Source of the DNA: Gammaproteobacteria bacterium
GTDB lineage: Bacteria > Pseudomonadota > Gammaproteobacteria > Enterobacterales > Psychrobiaceae
Length of the DNA stretch: 64,000 nt
Direction of reading: 5' to 3'
Assembly: GCA_013214945.1 (NCBI GenBank)
Contig: JABSRT010000013.1
Location: 59,415-123,414, forward strand
Shown: one piece after another, positions 24,601-33,269 of the stretch
Numbering within the stretch: position 1 is the stretch's first letter
Layout of the letters: each line of letters starts with the position of its first letter
Notes under the pieces: generated by a model
Database searches by the model: none
What the model was told of the DNA's origin: nothing
Seen by the model: the letters and a program-made list of their open reading frames with translations, nothing else
Position numbers and translations under genes: made by a program

Positions 24601-25898
24601 AGACCATATTGCTCGAGCAGTGTTAACCCAACGCCAGCAAACACATCTTGCTTGGCAGCCACGAGTTTATCGACACATTTAATCAAGTTTTGTTGATAAT
24701 AAGCATTAAGCGGATTCTTAGTCCAATGACTGCACAGACAACCAAAAACAACTTCAATATGGCTATAATAATCGTCTTGCTGTGAGTATCCGGTATTAGC
24801 GACCGTAAATTGATCGAGCTTGCCGGCCAATACCTGCACCACTTGTTTAAGCATCATGTAACTAAAACGCATGTGATTAGCCACCCGGTAGTCATCCAGC
24901 ACATGCTCTAGTTGCTGCTTTAACTCGCTAAGCTTCGCTGGATCCTCGCCTAAACCTCGCTGCAACAGCGCCATGCCAAAAATTAAACCCGGCATTTCAC
25001 CAATGTATTGCTTTTTTCGCCGGGCAATACGGTTTTTAGCCACAATAGCTTTAGCAAACAGCTCGCACGCCAGTTGAGATTGGCCACTTAAAAATTGTTG
25101 CCAGCCCAGCAACTGTAAACCATAACTCGACTTTTCTTTGCTGGTTAATAACTCGCTGGCCGCATTAAGCAAACCACGCTGTAAATATTGCTCTGCCAGT
25201 AACAAGCGCAATGGCTCGTAGTCTTGATCTTGCTTAATCACTGCGGTTAACACGGTCACGAGCTCGGTGCTGTCAATTAAATCGCGACGTAAGCCCTGAA
25301 ATAACGCCGCCAGTGCCTGATATTGCAAAACAGGCGGCAGGCCAACAAACACCTGGGCATTAAACGGGTAAAAACAGACCTCGATTAAGATCTGATTGAC
25401 CGGTAACTCAATAATTTGCGGATTTTTATTAAATTCAAGTAACGCGATGCAACGGGTATATTGACCACGATAAAAACAGTCACGCACTTGTCGTTGACGC
25501 TCAACCAATAACGGCTTGTTCCAGTGATACATCGGCTCTATTGGCACCACTATTTCGGCGCATTCGATAATATCTTCAAATGAGCCATCGTTAAGGCAAA
25601 GTCGAGTTAAATAATCCGCGATATGATCGGCAATGCGTAAGCCTTCTCGCGTTGCATTAATTAAACCGCGTTGAACTAACGCTTGGCGTACTTCGGGGGT
25701 AAATTGAGTATGGAGTTTTTGACGATAAAAGGATTCACAATGCCCCAGCTCTGACAACACCGCCTTAAACTTGGTTTGGCCAATGCGTTTATTAATCACC
25801 GACAAAACGCGTAACATCGCCTGCTCGTTGCTATCGCAGCGGGAATAGCTATCAATGGATTGAGTGATTAAGCGGTTGGTATCAGTAATAAAAGACAT
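21663..25898 (-). CDS. Large SNF2-family DEAD/DEAH helicase-like ATPase
   Basis: The 1411-residue protein has a C-terminal SNF2 engine (about 945-1400). Walker A 'DDMGLGKTLQAL' is near 968, the DEAQ box 'VADEAQALKNP' near 1066, motif III 'TGTPIENNLNELWSLF', and the C-terminal RecA lobe has 'VFSQFVGHLKILRQHL' and 'DRAHRMGQTRPVTIYRL'. The N-terminal 900 residues include helical repeat-like stretches and a beta-rich middle I cannot assign. Bacterial SNF2 proteins remodel protein-DNA complexes, and some act in phage defence. This one stands alone, without a recognisable methylase or nuclease partner, so a role in transcription or repair is equally possible. Confidence 0.9.
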   Translation of the reverse strand: MSFITDTNRLITQSIDSYSRCDSNEQAMLRVLSVINKRIGQTKFKAVLSELGHCESFYRQKLHTQFTPEVRQALVQRGLINATREGLRIADHIADYLTRLCLNDGSFEDIIECAEIVVPIEPMYHWNKPLLVERQRQVRDCFYRGQYTRCIALLEFNKNPQIIELPVNQILIEVCFYPFNAQVFVGLPPVLQYQALAALFQGLRRDLIDSTELVTVLTAVIKQDQDYEPLRLLLAEQYLQRGLLNAASELLTSKEKSSYGLQLLGWQQFLSGQSQLACELFAKAIVAKNRIARRKKQYIGEMPGLIFGMALLQRGLGEDPAKLSELKQQLEHVLDDYRVANHMRFSYMMLKQVVQVLAGKLDQFTVANTGYSQQDDYYSHIEVVFGCLCSHWTKNPLNAYYQQNLIKCVDKLVAAKQDVFAGVGLTLLEQYGLVPLNSPSVRDFESPPVIDLCDIVVRKAPWALALEQLIAMNQAPQQVAASETPPASKQTRLVWLLDPTRYSCHFEAKEQKLAKSGWSKGRAISLKRLSTETASFDYLSAGDLAMCLRISGGYSGGYYGREYYELAGYGALSAAAGLDNLYLLEQPMQSVSIAESEPELLVTQNSQGYLLSMANIPSNFEDGEACYSLTKENSQRYRLVRYQNKHLEIAGIVGEGGLVVPNSAKDQVLQSISAIAPLLNIQSDVTGLETGIEQRAADSRLYINIAPAGEGLEFSCQVQPLGTQGPAMSPGLGNPTLSAQIDGERLTTTRQLDDEKKQLQYLMQQCPAFQSTIDGTVILDQIDESLHTLEQLETILGDDDALKIALQWPKGKTFKLSPKLGPQHMQLAMTKQKEWFSLDGTLTVGDDQVVELKNLMALLSQSNSRFVKLDDGQILSLTEELRQRLTDLGAVSESGKFHVLASPLIDAATQGMRLKTLHSWQKQRLLLEQAEQLEPQLPSTLQAQLRDYQLDGFNWATRLASWGGGACLADDMGLGKTLQALAVILDRAPSGPSLVLAPTSVCFNWQQETTRFAPTLRVKIFGVDTTTIEQRHHMLDQAQAFDVIICSYGLLQREGERLAKVNWRTIVADEAQALKNPLAKRTQAALALKGDFKMITTGTPIENNLNELWSLFRFINPGLLGAQKQFHQRFANPMESSDGDESAMIRANQALRKLISPFILRRMKNQVLTELPSRTEINISVELSEPEVVLYEALRQQAIENLAKDDEQPGQHHIKMLAEIMRLRRACCHPDLVMPDAGIEGSKLKVFDNLIDELQQNNHKALVFSQFVGHLKILRQHLDNKGVKYQYLDGSTPAKSRRDRVNAFQAGDGDVFLISLKAGGSGLNLTAADYVIHMDPWWNPAVEDQASDRAHRMGQTRPVTIYRLIAKNTIEDKILALHQQKRDLANSLLDGNDSSDAISAQDMMALLQQQI

Positions 25899-26016
25899 AA
25901 GGCGACGCGGTAAGCAAAAGATAACTTATTTTAGCGCCAGTTTAAAAAAAAGCCACCGTCAACATTGGTTATATTCCTGTTTATTAAAGCCTCTATCACC
26001 GTAATAAATCAACGAT

Positions 26017-26910
26017 TTATTCGTGAAACCATTGGGCTAATCGATTCGACAAAATTCGAGCTGCCGAGTCGCTGTGCTCTGATTTTCGAATTAATGCAGA
26101 CCAATGTAAATCCAAGCTGTCTTTTCCTACCTGTACCGTCGACACACTTTTATTATTTATCGCCGTTTGCACCGCCCACTGAGAAAGTATACTAACCCCA
26201 AAGTTCGCGGCAATTAACTCAACGATGGCATCGGTTACTTCCACCACAGTGACTAACTGAGGAGCAATGCCTGAGGGACGAATAAAGCGTTCATACTCAA
26301 AGCCTGGTTGCGCAGTTTTACTATAAGACAAGTACTGTTCACTGACGAGATCAGTTGCTTCAATAAAGGGTTTTGTCGCTAAGTGATGTTGGTTATGGGT
26401 CACTAACACCAGCTCATCTTCAAACACAGGTACCGAGTCAATGCCGGGTATCACTGAATATCCGGGTGCCAATACCACATCAACAGTACCCTCCTGAAGA
26501 TTTTTTAGTGGATGCTGGGTAGCAGAGGCCACCAGCTCTAGCTTAATAGCTGGCTCTTGTTTAGCCAGGCTACTTAAAAATGCTGGCAACCAGTGATAGC
26601 AACTATAAGCGGCGACACCAAAGCGCACCACCGTGATTTCGTGATCAGACAGCTGCTGAAAATCAAATTCAGCACGCTCAAGCATTGGAATGATTTGGTT
26701 GGCTGTTTGGGTCATCGCCCGCCCAGCCGATGTTTCGCGCAGCTTGCGCCCTTCTCGCTCGAACAACAAACCGCCTAAGCGCCTTTCAGCTTCAGCCAGT
26801 CGATGACTAAGTGCCGACTGGGTTATGCCCAGCACATAAGCGGCTTGCCTTAAAGTGCCGGCTTCGTTTATCGCTTTGAGCATTTGCCAATGTTTTATGT
26901 CTAGTCTCAC
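26017..26910 (-). CDS. LysR-family regulator, MetR-like
   Basis: The 297-residue protein has the LysR N-terminal helix-turn-helix ('GTLRQAAYVLGITQSALSHR', residues 17-36) and a periplasmic-binding-protein-like effector domain (about 90-290). The layout ('LDIKHWQMLKAINEAGT', 'VDVVLAPGY') resembles MetR, which senses homocysteine, but the neighbours are not methionine genes. It faces away from the EamA-type transporter gene at 27452, about 540 bases off. That transporter might be a target, but the gap contains a repeat element. Confidence 0.85.
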   Translation of the reverse strand: MRLDIKHWQMLKAINEAGTLRQAAYVLGITQSALSHRLAEAERRLGGLLFEREGRKLRETSAGRAMTQTANQIIPMLERAEFDFQQLSDHEITVVRFGVAAYSCYHWLPAFLSSLAKQEPAIKLELVASATQHPLKNLQEGTVDVVLAPGYSVIPGIDSVPVFEDELVLVTHNQHHLATKPFIEATDLVSEQYLSYSKTAQPGFEYERFIRPSGIAPQLVTVVEVTDAIVELIAANFGVSILSQWAVQTAINNKSVSTVQVGKDSLDLHWSALIRKSEHSDSAARILSNRLAQWFHE

Positions 26911-27451
26911 GTTTGACCTCTCATTACTTTCAGATAAACAGTCTTAATACATTGATACTATGGCTATGTTCTAAATAATTGGATCTGTGTTTTTATTAAA
27001 AAACTAATTGAATCTAGTATCAAACTTAACTGCGGTCACCAAGCTCCTGCTTTTAGTTGCCTCATTATTAATAACTGTTAGGAGAAAAATTCAGGGACGA
27101 ATTTTTAGATTTCCGCGCAGGATGCGCATTGAAATCGGTTCCGTTAATACAGTGATTTATAAGGAGGACAGCAACAAAACCGCAGGTCGCCTTTCTTTTG
27201 GTTACTTTTCTTTGGCGAAGCAAAGAAAAGTAACTGGTGTGCTTTCACCCACGCTTAATAGAAAGAAAATGTATTTAGCACATCAAAAAATTTACTGAAC
27301 TCAATAACTAGCCACACTTAACTGGAACGTAGCGGACACCAGTAATATATATATTCATGAACAATACTAATCAATACTACGAATAATTCACTATTTTTTT
27401 AATCAAAAGCGCACTAATGTTACCAACCGCAACCAATAAAAAGAGGATAAC
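26911..27451. other. 541-base non-coding stretch with a repeat-like element
   Basis: No gene is supported. A plus-strand open frame at 27008-27298 coincides with repeat-like DNA and is not taken as a gene. The part from about 27085 to 27250 contains a small stem gcgca/tgcgc and the strong hairpin at 27201-27234. The rest is AT-rich and presumably holds the promoters of the LysR gene and of the EamA-type gene. Confidence 0.5.
27201..27234. repeat. Perfect 14-bp hairpin of a dispersed repeat
   Basis: The arms gttacttttctttg and caaagaaaagtaac flank the loop gcgaag. From memory, this hairpin with its leading 'cgcctttcttttg' recurs in intergenic regions of many proteobacteria, including Alteromonadales. 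It is therefore likely a dispersed non-coding element rather than a local regulator. The copy number in this genome cannot be judged from one window. Confidence 0.6.
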
Positions 27452-28345
27452 GTGAACAATAAATCAAGGATAAATGGTCAATATTTAGTGCTTATGGCCG
27501 CTTTCTTCTACGGATTGAACCCATTTTTTGCTCAGCTGTTATTTAAAGATGGCTTTAGTGCCGAGGTAGTGAGCCTATATCGCTTTATTGTACCAATGAT
27601 ATTCTTCTCGTTTTTTCTGCGTACCCCGCAAGAAAACTGGCCTGAAGCCTTAAGAACCCTGCTCTTGGGGCTAGTCAGTGGCATTGCCATTTTTAGTTAC
27701 TTTCATGCACTTGAAACGCTGCCCGCGGCAACGGCGATCTTAATTTATTATACTTACCCGGTGTTCAGTGTTTTGATTGGTTGGCTTATTTTTAAACGTG
27801 AGCCAAGCCAAAATGCATTGATTTCGGCGGCACTAATCATGATTGCCGCGTCATTAACAGTAAGACCAGACGCCTTGTCTAGCGAGCAGTTATGGTCAGT
27901 AGCAGCCTGTTTTTTAGCGCCGTTAGTGGTCGCGGTCCAAGTTCAATATTTGTCTAAGCCGGTCAAAAACATCCCGACGACCAACCGCATGGCTTGGATC
28001 ACAATTGGCCATGTTATGGTGCTGCTGCCGATAGCCATCTTAAGTTCGCCAGCGCAAATATTACCGACTTCAGCAACGGGGGCTTTCTCGATACTTGGCA
28101 TTGCGTTACTGGCGGCCGCGATCCCTCAAGTATTGTTTATGATCGGCGCGCCCAGATCATGTGCCGATAAAAATGCCCTCACTGGATCACTCGAGTTTGT
28201 CGTTGCTTTGCTCGCAGGTGCAGTGTTACTGGGGGAGAATTTAGATCAACTGGAAATTACCGCGATGATTTTAATTGTGTTGGCCTTGTTTATTAAACAA
28301 GTAAAGCAAAAGCCTATGGTGGAAACGGTGGCTAACTCTATATAA
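27452..28345 (+). CDS. EamA/DMT-superfamily transporter
   Basis: The 297-residue protein has about ten hydrophobic segments arranged as two EamA halves ('LVLMAAFFYGLNPFFAQLLF' at the start, 'LALFIKQV' at the end). Between them is the conserved 'LPAATAILIYYTYPVFSVLIGWL' type block. Such inner-membrane drug/metabolite transporters export amino acids or other small molecules, and the substrate is unknown. The start is GTG at 27452 with AGAGGATAA just upstream. It ends before a bidirectional terminator shared with aceA. Confidence 0.85.
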   Translation: MNNKSRINGQYLVLMAAFFYGLNPFFAQLLFKDGFSAEVVSLYRFIVPMIFFSFFLRTPQENWPEALRTLLLGLVSGIAIFSYFHALETLPAATAILIYYTYPVFSVLIGWLIFKREPSQNALISAALIMIAASLTVRPDALSSEQLWSVAACFLAPLVVAVQVQYLSKPVKNIPTTNRMAWITIGHVMVLLPIAILSSPAQILPTSATGAFSILGIALLAAAIPQVLFMIGAPRSCADKNALTGSLEFVVALLAGAVLLGENLDQLEITAMILIVLALFIKQVKQKPMVETVANSI

Positions 28346-28388
28346 ATTCAGACTGTTCTTTACTATCAAATAGGGTATTTAAAGTAAA

Positions 28389-28418
28389 AAGGCTAGCGTA
28401 TGTAAATACGCTAGCCTT
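28389..28418. terminator. Bidirectional terminator between the EamA gene and aceA
   Basis: A perfect 13-bp stem (aaggctagcgtat / atacgctagcctt) with loop GTAA lies between two converging genes. It is flanked by taaaaa and attta, so it can stop transcription from both sides. Confidence 0.85.
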
Positions 28419-28466
28419 ATTTACTCAGCTTTCACAAACTTGAGTAACACACTAAAGAGTTAGTGA

Positions 28467-30053
28467 TTAACTGAACTGGTTAGAAGTGTTGTTCGCACCG
28501 CCAGCTTTAAGCGCATTTTCACCAGCAAAGTATTCTTTGTGATCATCACCCATGTCAGAGCCTGACATGTTTTGATGTTTAACACAGGCAATACCTTGAC
28601 GAATTTCTTCACGCTGAACCTTTTTAACGTAACCGAGCATGCCTTGTTCACCAAAGTACTCTTTAGCTAGGTTGTCTACAGACAACGCAGTCGTATGGTA
28701 AGTTGGTAGCGTGATCAAGTGGTGGAATACGTTCGCTTCACGCGCTGTATCCGCTTGGAAAGTACGAATACGCTCATCAGCAATTGCAGACAGTTCAGTG
28801 GTGTCATATTCAACATTCATTAAATCACCACGAACATAGTTCGATACATCTTTACCCGCTTCAACCATTGCATCATAGGTTTGTTGACGGAAGTTCAGTG
28901 TCCAGTTGAACGATGGAGAGTTGTTATAAACAAGTTTCGCATCGGGGTGAACTTTACGAACATCATTCATCATGCCAGCAATTTCGTGGACTGTAGGAAC
29001 TGCTGTTTCAATCCAAAGTAGATCTGCACCTGCATTTAATGCACCGATACAGTCAAATACACAACGCTCATGACCCGTACCTTGACGGAATTGGTATAAG
29101 CCAGAAGGTAAACGCTTAGGACGAACAAGTTTACCATCACGGTTGAAACATACATCGCCTTCACCCATGTCAGCTACGTCGATTTCTTCAACATCTAAGA
29201 AAGAGTTATAGATATCACCAGAATCGCCCGGCTCTTTAACAACAGCGATTTCTTTAGTAAGACCAGCACCTTCAGAGTCAGTACGTGCAACGATTAAACC
29301 GTTATCGATACCTAGCTCAAGGAAAGCGTGACGTAAAGCGCGAATTTTCGCGTGGAAGTCAGCGTGAGGTACGGTTACTTTGCCATCTTGGTGACCACAT
29401 TGCTTCTCATCGGCTACTTGGTTTTCGATTTGAAGGGCACAAGCACCCGCTTCAATCATTTGCTTAGCCATTAGATAAGTCGCTTCTGCATTACCAAAAC
29501 CAGCATCGATATCAGCAACAATTGGCACAACGTGAGTAACGTGGTTATCAATTTTGTATTGGATAGCAGCTTTATCGCCTTCACTAGCGGCGTCTAGTTC
29601 ACGGAAAAGACCGCCTAGTTCACGTGCATCAGCTTGACGCAGGAAGGTGTAAAGTTCTTCAACCAAAGAAGCTACCGAAGTTTTCTCGTGCATTGATTGA
29701 TCAGGAAGTGGACCGAACTCAGAACGTAGTGCAGCAACCATCCAACCTGAAAGGTACAAATAACGACGATCTGTTTTTCCATCAAAATGTTTCTTGATAG
29801 CAATCATTTTTTGTTGCCCAACAAAACCATGCCAGCAACCTAGAGATTGGGTATATTTAGTCTTGTCTGCATCGAATGCAGCCATATCGCTACGCATAAT
29901 ATCCGCAGTATACTGAGCAATCTCTAAACCAGTTTTAAACTTGTTCTGAGCACGCATACGGGCAATAGATTCAGGGTTTATTGCATCCCAAGAGCTACCT
30001 GCCTTTGCTTTAATCGCTTGAACCGCTTCTATTGCACTTTGATAGTTAGACAT
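28467..30053 (-). CDS. aceA: Isocitrate lyase (long form), glyoxylate shunt
   Basis: The 528-residue enzyme cleaves isocitrate to succinate and glyoxylate, allowing growth on acetate or fatty acids. The catalytic loop is 'EKQCGH' (Cys near residue 217) and metal-binding features include 'PIVADIDAGFGNAE'. The length and variant loop fit the roughly 530-residue clade known from Pseudomonas and Colwellia, not the 434-residue E. coli type. The ATG at 30053 is chosen because TGGAGA lies 6 bases before it. A TTG four codons upstream would overlap that site. Malate synthase is not adjacent. The gene diverges from a LysR regulator. Together with pckA in this window it supports gluconeogenesis. Confidence 0.95.
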   Translation of the reverse strand: MSNYQSAIEAVQAIKAKAGSSWDAINPESIARMRAQNKFKTGLEIAQYTADIMRSDMAAFDADKTKYTQSLGCWHGFVGQQKMIAIKKHFDGKTDRRYLYLSGWMVAALRSEFGPLPDQSMHEKTSVASLVEELYTFLRQADARELGGLFRELDAASEGDKAAIQYKIDNHVTHVVPIVADIDAGFGNAEATYLMAKQMIEAGACALQIENQVADEKQCGHQDGKVTVPHADFHAKIRALRHAFLELGIDNGLIVARTDSEGAGLTKEIAVVKEPGDSGDIYNSFLDVEEIDVADMGEGDVCFNRDGKLVRPKRLPSGLYQFRQGTGHERCVFDCIGALNAGADLLWIETAVPTVHEIAGMMNDVRKVHPDAKLVYNNSPSFNWTLNFRQQTYDAMVEAGKDVSNYVRGDLMNVEYDTTELSAIADERIRTFQADTAREANVFHHLITLPTYHTTALSVDNLAKEYFGEQGMLGYVKKVQREEIRQGIACVKHQNMSGSDMGDDHKEYFAGENALKAGGANNTSNQFS

Positions 30054-30204
30054 AATATTCTCCAAGAGTCTTATTGAACAGCTATCTAGCTGCTGTAATT
30101 AATTTGGATGATGTAACTCACTCACTTAGTAAGCTGCTACACCGAACTACAAAAATAATAGCTAACACAGTTACATTTATGAAATTTATAATTGCTATTA
30201 CCAG

Positions 30205-30221
30205 CATTCACAATGTGAATG
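30205..30221. promoter_or_regulatory. Perfect 17-bp palindrome upstream of aceA
   Basis: CATTCACA-A-TGTGAATG is a perfect inverted repeat about 150 bases upstream of the aceA start codon. Its size and symmetry suit a dimeric regulator. It is not the CRP arrangement (half-sites are inverted). Which regulator binds is unknown. Confidence 0.4.
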
Positions 30222-30403
30222 ATTCTCTGAGTTTAAATTCCTTAGTGTTATGTAGAACCGCTAACGTCTGATATGTTAAATGTTGATAAAAAACAATGCA
30301 ATAACAACACGCTGGATAGGTATCATCTGAAATATGATCAAGTGTTCTTTTATAACGCCTGGTACGCCGCGTGTTTAGACACAATAAAAAATTAAACGAC
30401 CGA

Positions 30404-30439
30404 TTGAATTATTCAAATGGTAATCACCATATAATTCAT
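30404..30439. promoter_or_regulatory. Candidate LysR-type operator
   Basis: An ATGGT-N4-ACCAT core (30417-30430) is embedded in a longer imperfect palindrome ending in ttgaattatt and ataattcat. It lies just 28 bases upstream of the LysR start codon and could be the autoregulatory site of that protein. Confidence 0.4.
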
Positions 30440-30458
30440 GTAAATTATTGTTTTTACC

Positions 30459-31409
30459 ATGAGCATTTATCAAATGAATATTAATAAAGTCGATTTGAAC
30501 CTATTGATTTATCTCGATGTTTTATTGCGTGAAAAGAACGTTACGCGAGCCGCACATCAATTAAACATTACTCAACCCGCCATGAGTAACGGCTTAAAGC
30601 GATTGCGTAATCTGTTCAATGATCCGATCCTGGTCAGAACGTCCGACGGCATGGTGCCAACCGAGCGATCGAAAGCATTGGGCCCGGTAATTCGTAAAAT
30701 ATTGCTCGAGCTAGAAGAAGCTTTGCAAAGCGAAGATAATTTTAATCCGGCCACCAGCGAACGGGTATTTCGATTGATGGCGAGCGATTATGCTGCCTCG
30801 ACTTTAATCCCAAACTTATTGAGCAACATTAGTAAAATCGCACCGCACATCTGTATCGATATTATGACGCCTAGTGATATTAACTTTCACGATGTTGAAG
30901 CCGGTAAGGTCGACATGGCGATCAATCGCTTTGAAGAGTTACCACAGTCATTTCATCAAAAAACCTTATGGCATGATTCCTTTAGTTGCTTAATGGCTGC
31001 CGACAGCCCTGTTGTTAAACGTTTTGGCTTGCAAAGCTACCTGCGTGCCAAGCACATTTGGGTCTCTAAAACTGGTTTTGGTGTGGGTGTTGGCATGGAT
31101 CCTAAAGATGTGCAAAAGCTTGGCTGGGTCGACGAAGCCCTCTCGCGCATTGGTGAGCAGCGCTCAATTAAAGTATTCACCCGTAACTACAATGTTGCGA
31201 TGCAGCTTGCGGCTCAAGATCAACTCATTGCGACCTTACCGACTAAAGCGGCAGCACGTTATGTCAACGATCCCGGTTTTGTCGTCGTGCCTCCCCCGTT
31301 TGATATCCCAGAGATTGAACTAAAAATGATTTGGAGTCCGTTATTGCATCATGACTCAAGTCACATCTGGTTTAGACAGCAAGTACTTGAAGCTGCCTTA
31401 AACTGTTAA
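30459..31409 (+). CDS. LysR-family transcriptional regulator divergent from aceA
   Basis: The 316-residue protein has a LysR helix-turn-helix ('KNVTRAAHQLNITQPAMSNG', about residues 26-45) and effector-binding domain ('VDMAINRFEELPQSFH', 'LAAQDQLIATLPTKAA'). The sequence resembles the NodD/LeuO-like branch ('VDLNLLIYLDVLLREKNVTRA'). Because it diverges from aceA across about 400 bases, aceA is the obvious candidate target. That is inference from position only. The ATG at 30459 leaves a normal N-terminus. Confidence 0.88.
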   Translation: MSIYQMNINKVDLNLLIYLDVLLREKNVTRAAHQLNITQPAMSNGLKRLRNLFNDPILVRTSDGMVPTERSKALGPVIRKILLELEEALQSEDNFNPATSERVFRLMASDYAASTLIPNLLSNISKIAPHICIDIMTPSDINFHDVEAGKVDMAINRFEELPQSFHQKTLWHDSFSCLMAADSPVVKRFGLQSYLRAKHIWVSKTGFGVGVGMDPKDVQKLGWVDEALSRIGEQRSIKVFTRNYNVAMQLAAQDQLIATLPTKAAARYVNDPGFVVVPPPFDIPEIELKMIWSPLLHHDSSHIWFRQQVLEAALNC

Positions 31410-31480
31410 GGCATAGCGACTAGCATAGGCAAACTCAGGTATACTAACCAATATAGATTTTACCGACATAAGAGCAGCCC

Positions 31481-31990
31481 ATGACAGATCAAGAATTTTG
31501 GCAACTAGTCACCGCCACCGATGTTTTTTCTTCGTCAGACGAATTAGCACAGCAGCTTAAAGACCGATTAACCTCGCTTGATGATGAAACCTTAGCCGCT
31601 TTTGATAAGGCCTTTAACTTAAAAATGCGTGAAAGTTATCGCTGGGATTTATGGGGCGCAGCCTATTTAATAGCAGCCTGTAATTCCGAGTTTGCATTTT
31701 CTGAATTTCGCTGCTGGTTAATTTCACGCGGCCAAGACGTGTTTGAAAAAACTCTAAAGAAACCAGATGATTTGGCCGATTTTGATATCATGTCACGCAA
31801 AGAGCAGCAGCCTTATCCTTACCTTGATGAATACGATTTAATTGCCGGTCAGCTGTATGAAGATCGCGTTGGCGAGGAGCTGCCGTTTATTTTATCAGGG
31901 CAAGATCAACCCAAAGGCAAGCGCTTTAAAGACCGCCCTAAGTTGTTAAAAACCAATTATCCAAAGTTATTTTCCCAATACCGCACGTAA
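31481..31990 (+). CDS. DUF4240 domain protein
   Basis: The 169-residue soluble protein matches the DUF4240 pattern: 'MTDQEFWQLV' at the start, 'AFDKAFNLKMRESYRWDLWG', then 'AYLIAACNSEFAFSEFRCWL' and 'WLISRGQDVFEKTLKKPD'. The family has no known biochemical function and is frequently found alone or beside immunity-like genes. Here it stands alone between a LysR gene and selD, with a hairpin following its stop codon. Confidence 0.75.
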   Translation: MTDQEFWQLVTATDVFSSSDELAQQLKDRLTSLDDETLAAFDKAFNLKMRESYRWDLWGAAYLIAACNSEFAFSEFRCWLISRGQDVFEKTLKKPDDLADFDIMSRKEQQPYPYLDEYDLIAGQLYEDRVGEELPFILSGQDQPKGKRFKDRPKLLKTNYPKLFSQYRT

Positions 31991-31999
31991 AGTATTAGA

Positions 32000-32027
32000 A
32001 ACGATTTAAGCCCGGGCTTAAGTCGTT
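32000..32027 (+). terminator. Palindromic hairpin after the DUF4240 gene
   Basis: Two 14-base arms (aacgatttaagccc / gggcttaagtcgtt) abut without a spacer and pair with one G-U. It lies ten bases after the stop codon, but no T-run follows, so termination is only likely. Confidence 0.35.
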
Positions 32028-32228
32028 GTTCACCAACGCCCATAAAGCCCCCTCATAAAACCCACTCTATTTAACCAAATAAACATCAATATAATAGTCT
32101 GATTTAAAACACTAATTAATTGAAATTGTTAAGCTGGCCGTTTATTTGGCATCCAGCTAAAATAATAGATGTAGTCATGCCCCGCATTGCGTTAAAATTA
32201 GCAACAATTTTATCAATGAAGCAATACG

Positions 32229-33269
32229 ATGACTCCACCAATCAAGTTAACTCAATACAGTCACGGTGCCGGCTGCGGCTGCAAAATTTCGCCTAAGGTG
32301 TTAGATACCATCCTTAAAACCCAGCTCGCCAACTTTGACGATCCTAGCTTAATTGTTGGCAATCACAGTAAAGACGACGCCGCGGTGGTTGATATTGGCA
32401 ATGGTACCGGCATTATTAGCACCACTGATTTCTTCATGCCGATCGTTGATGATCCTTTTACCTTTGGCCGCATTGCCGCCACCAACGCAATTAGCGACAT
32501 TTATGCCATGGGTGGTAAACCTATTACCGCCATCGCAATTTTAGGCTGGCCAATTAACCTGCTCGCGCCTGAAATCGCGCAGCAAGTGATTGATGGTGGC
32601 CGCTCTGTTTGTCACGAAGCAGGCATTAGCCTTGCTGGCGGCCATAGCATCGACAGCCCTGAGCCAATCTTTGGTTTAGCAGTGACCGGCATTATTGAGC
32701 TAAATCAGCTCAAACAAAACAATACCGCAACGGCCGGCTGTCAGCTGTATTTAACCAAGCCACTAGGCATTGGCATTTTGACCACCGCTCAAAAGCAGCA
32801 AAAGTTAGCTGATGCTCACCAACATATTGCGATTGATGCAATGTGCCTACTCAATAAAATTGGTACCGAGTTAGCTCAAATCGATGGGGTTGAAGCATTA
32901 ACCGATGTTACGGGTTTTGGCCTTGCTGGTCATTTAAGTGAGATATGTCTAGGCAGTGGCGTTAAAGGTCAAGTGAACTTCGACCAGTTACCGTTATTAG
33001 CGCAAGTCGAACAATATCGCAGCCAAGGTTGCATTCCCGGTGGCACTCATCGTAATTATGAAAGCTACCAGCACCTGATTGGTGAAATCACCGAAGTAGA
33101 AAAACACATTGTGTGCGATCCGCAAACCAGCGGTGGTTTGTTAATTGCGGTGCAACCTGCGGCCTGTCCCGCCGTTGAACAATTACTTAGTGCGGCGGGT
33201 TTACATGCCAGCCCGATTGGCCAACTGGTGAGTAATGAACAGCAAAACGCTGTGATTGAGGTTAAATAA
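32229..33269 (+). CDS. selD: Selenophosphate synthase SelD
   Basis: The 346-residue enzyme makes selenophosphate from selenide and ATP, the selenium donor for tRNA selenouridine and for selenocysteine. The catalytic segment '[11 protein letters not shown]' supplies Cys16 and Lys19 (Cys17/Lys20 in E. coli), so this is the Cys form with no UGA. The ATP-binding block '[16 protein letters not shown]' and '[12 protein letters not shown]' are present. It overlaps mnmH by one base (TAATG), so translation is coupled. No selA or selB lies in the window. Confidence 0.96.
   Translation: MTPPIKLTQYSHGAGCGCKISPKVLDTILKTQLANFDDPSLIVGNHSKDDAAVVDIGNGTGIISTTDFFMPIVDDPFTFGRIAATNAISDIYAMGGKPITAIAILGWPINLLAPEIAQQVIDGGRSVCHEAGISLAGGHSIDSPEPIFGLAVTGIIELNQLKQNNTATAGCQLYLTKPLGIGILTTAQKQQKLADAHQHIAIDAMCLLNKIGTELAQIDGVEALTDVTGFGLAGHLSEICLGSGVKGQVNFDQLPLLAQVEQYRSQGCIPGGTHRNYESYQHLIGEITEVEKHIVCDPQTSGGLLIAVQPAACPAVEQLLSAAGLHASPIGQLVSNEQQNAVIEVK

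Larger units (their letters stand above)
30054..30458. other. Divergent control region between aceA and a LysR gene
   Basis: About 400 bases without a gene, holding the promoters of aceA (minus) and the LysR gene (plus). Two palindromes stand out and are listed separately at 30205-30221 and 30404-30439. I do not see a convincing pair of -35/-10 boxes. Confidence 0.5.

Noticed and set aside
27008..27298. 96-codon plus-strand frame
   Set aside because: It runs through repeat-like DNA and its middle is the translated hairpin. The residue pattern has no domain.
32229..32290. Selenocysteine form of SelD
   Set aside because: The catalytic position is a Cys codon in HGAGCGCK, and no in-frame UGA is present.
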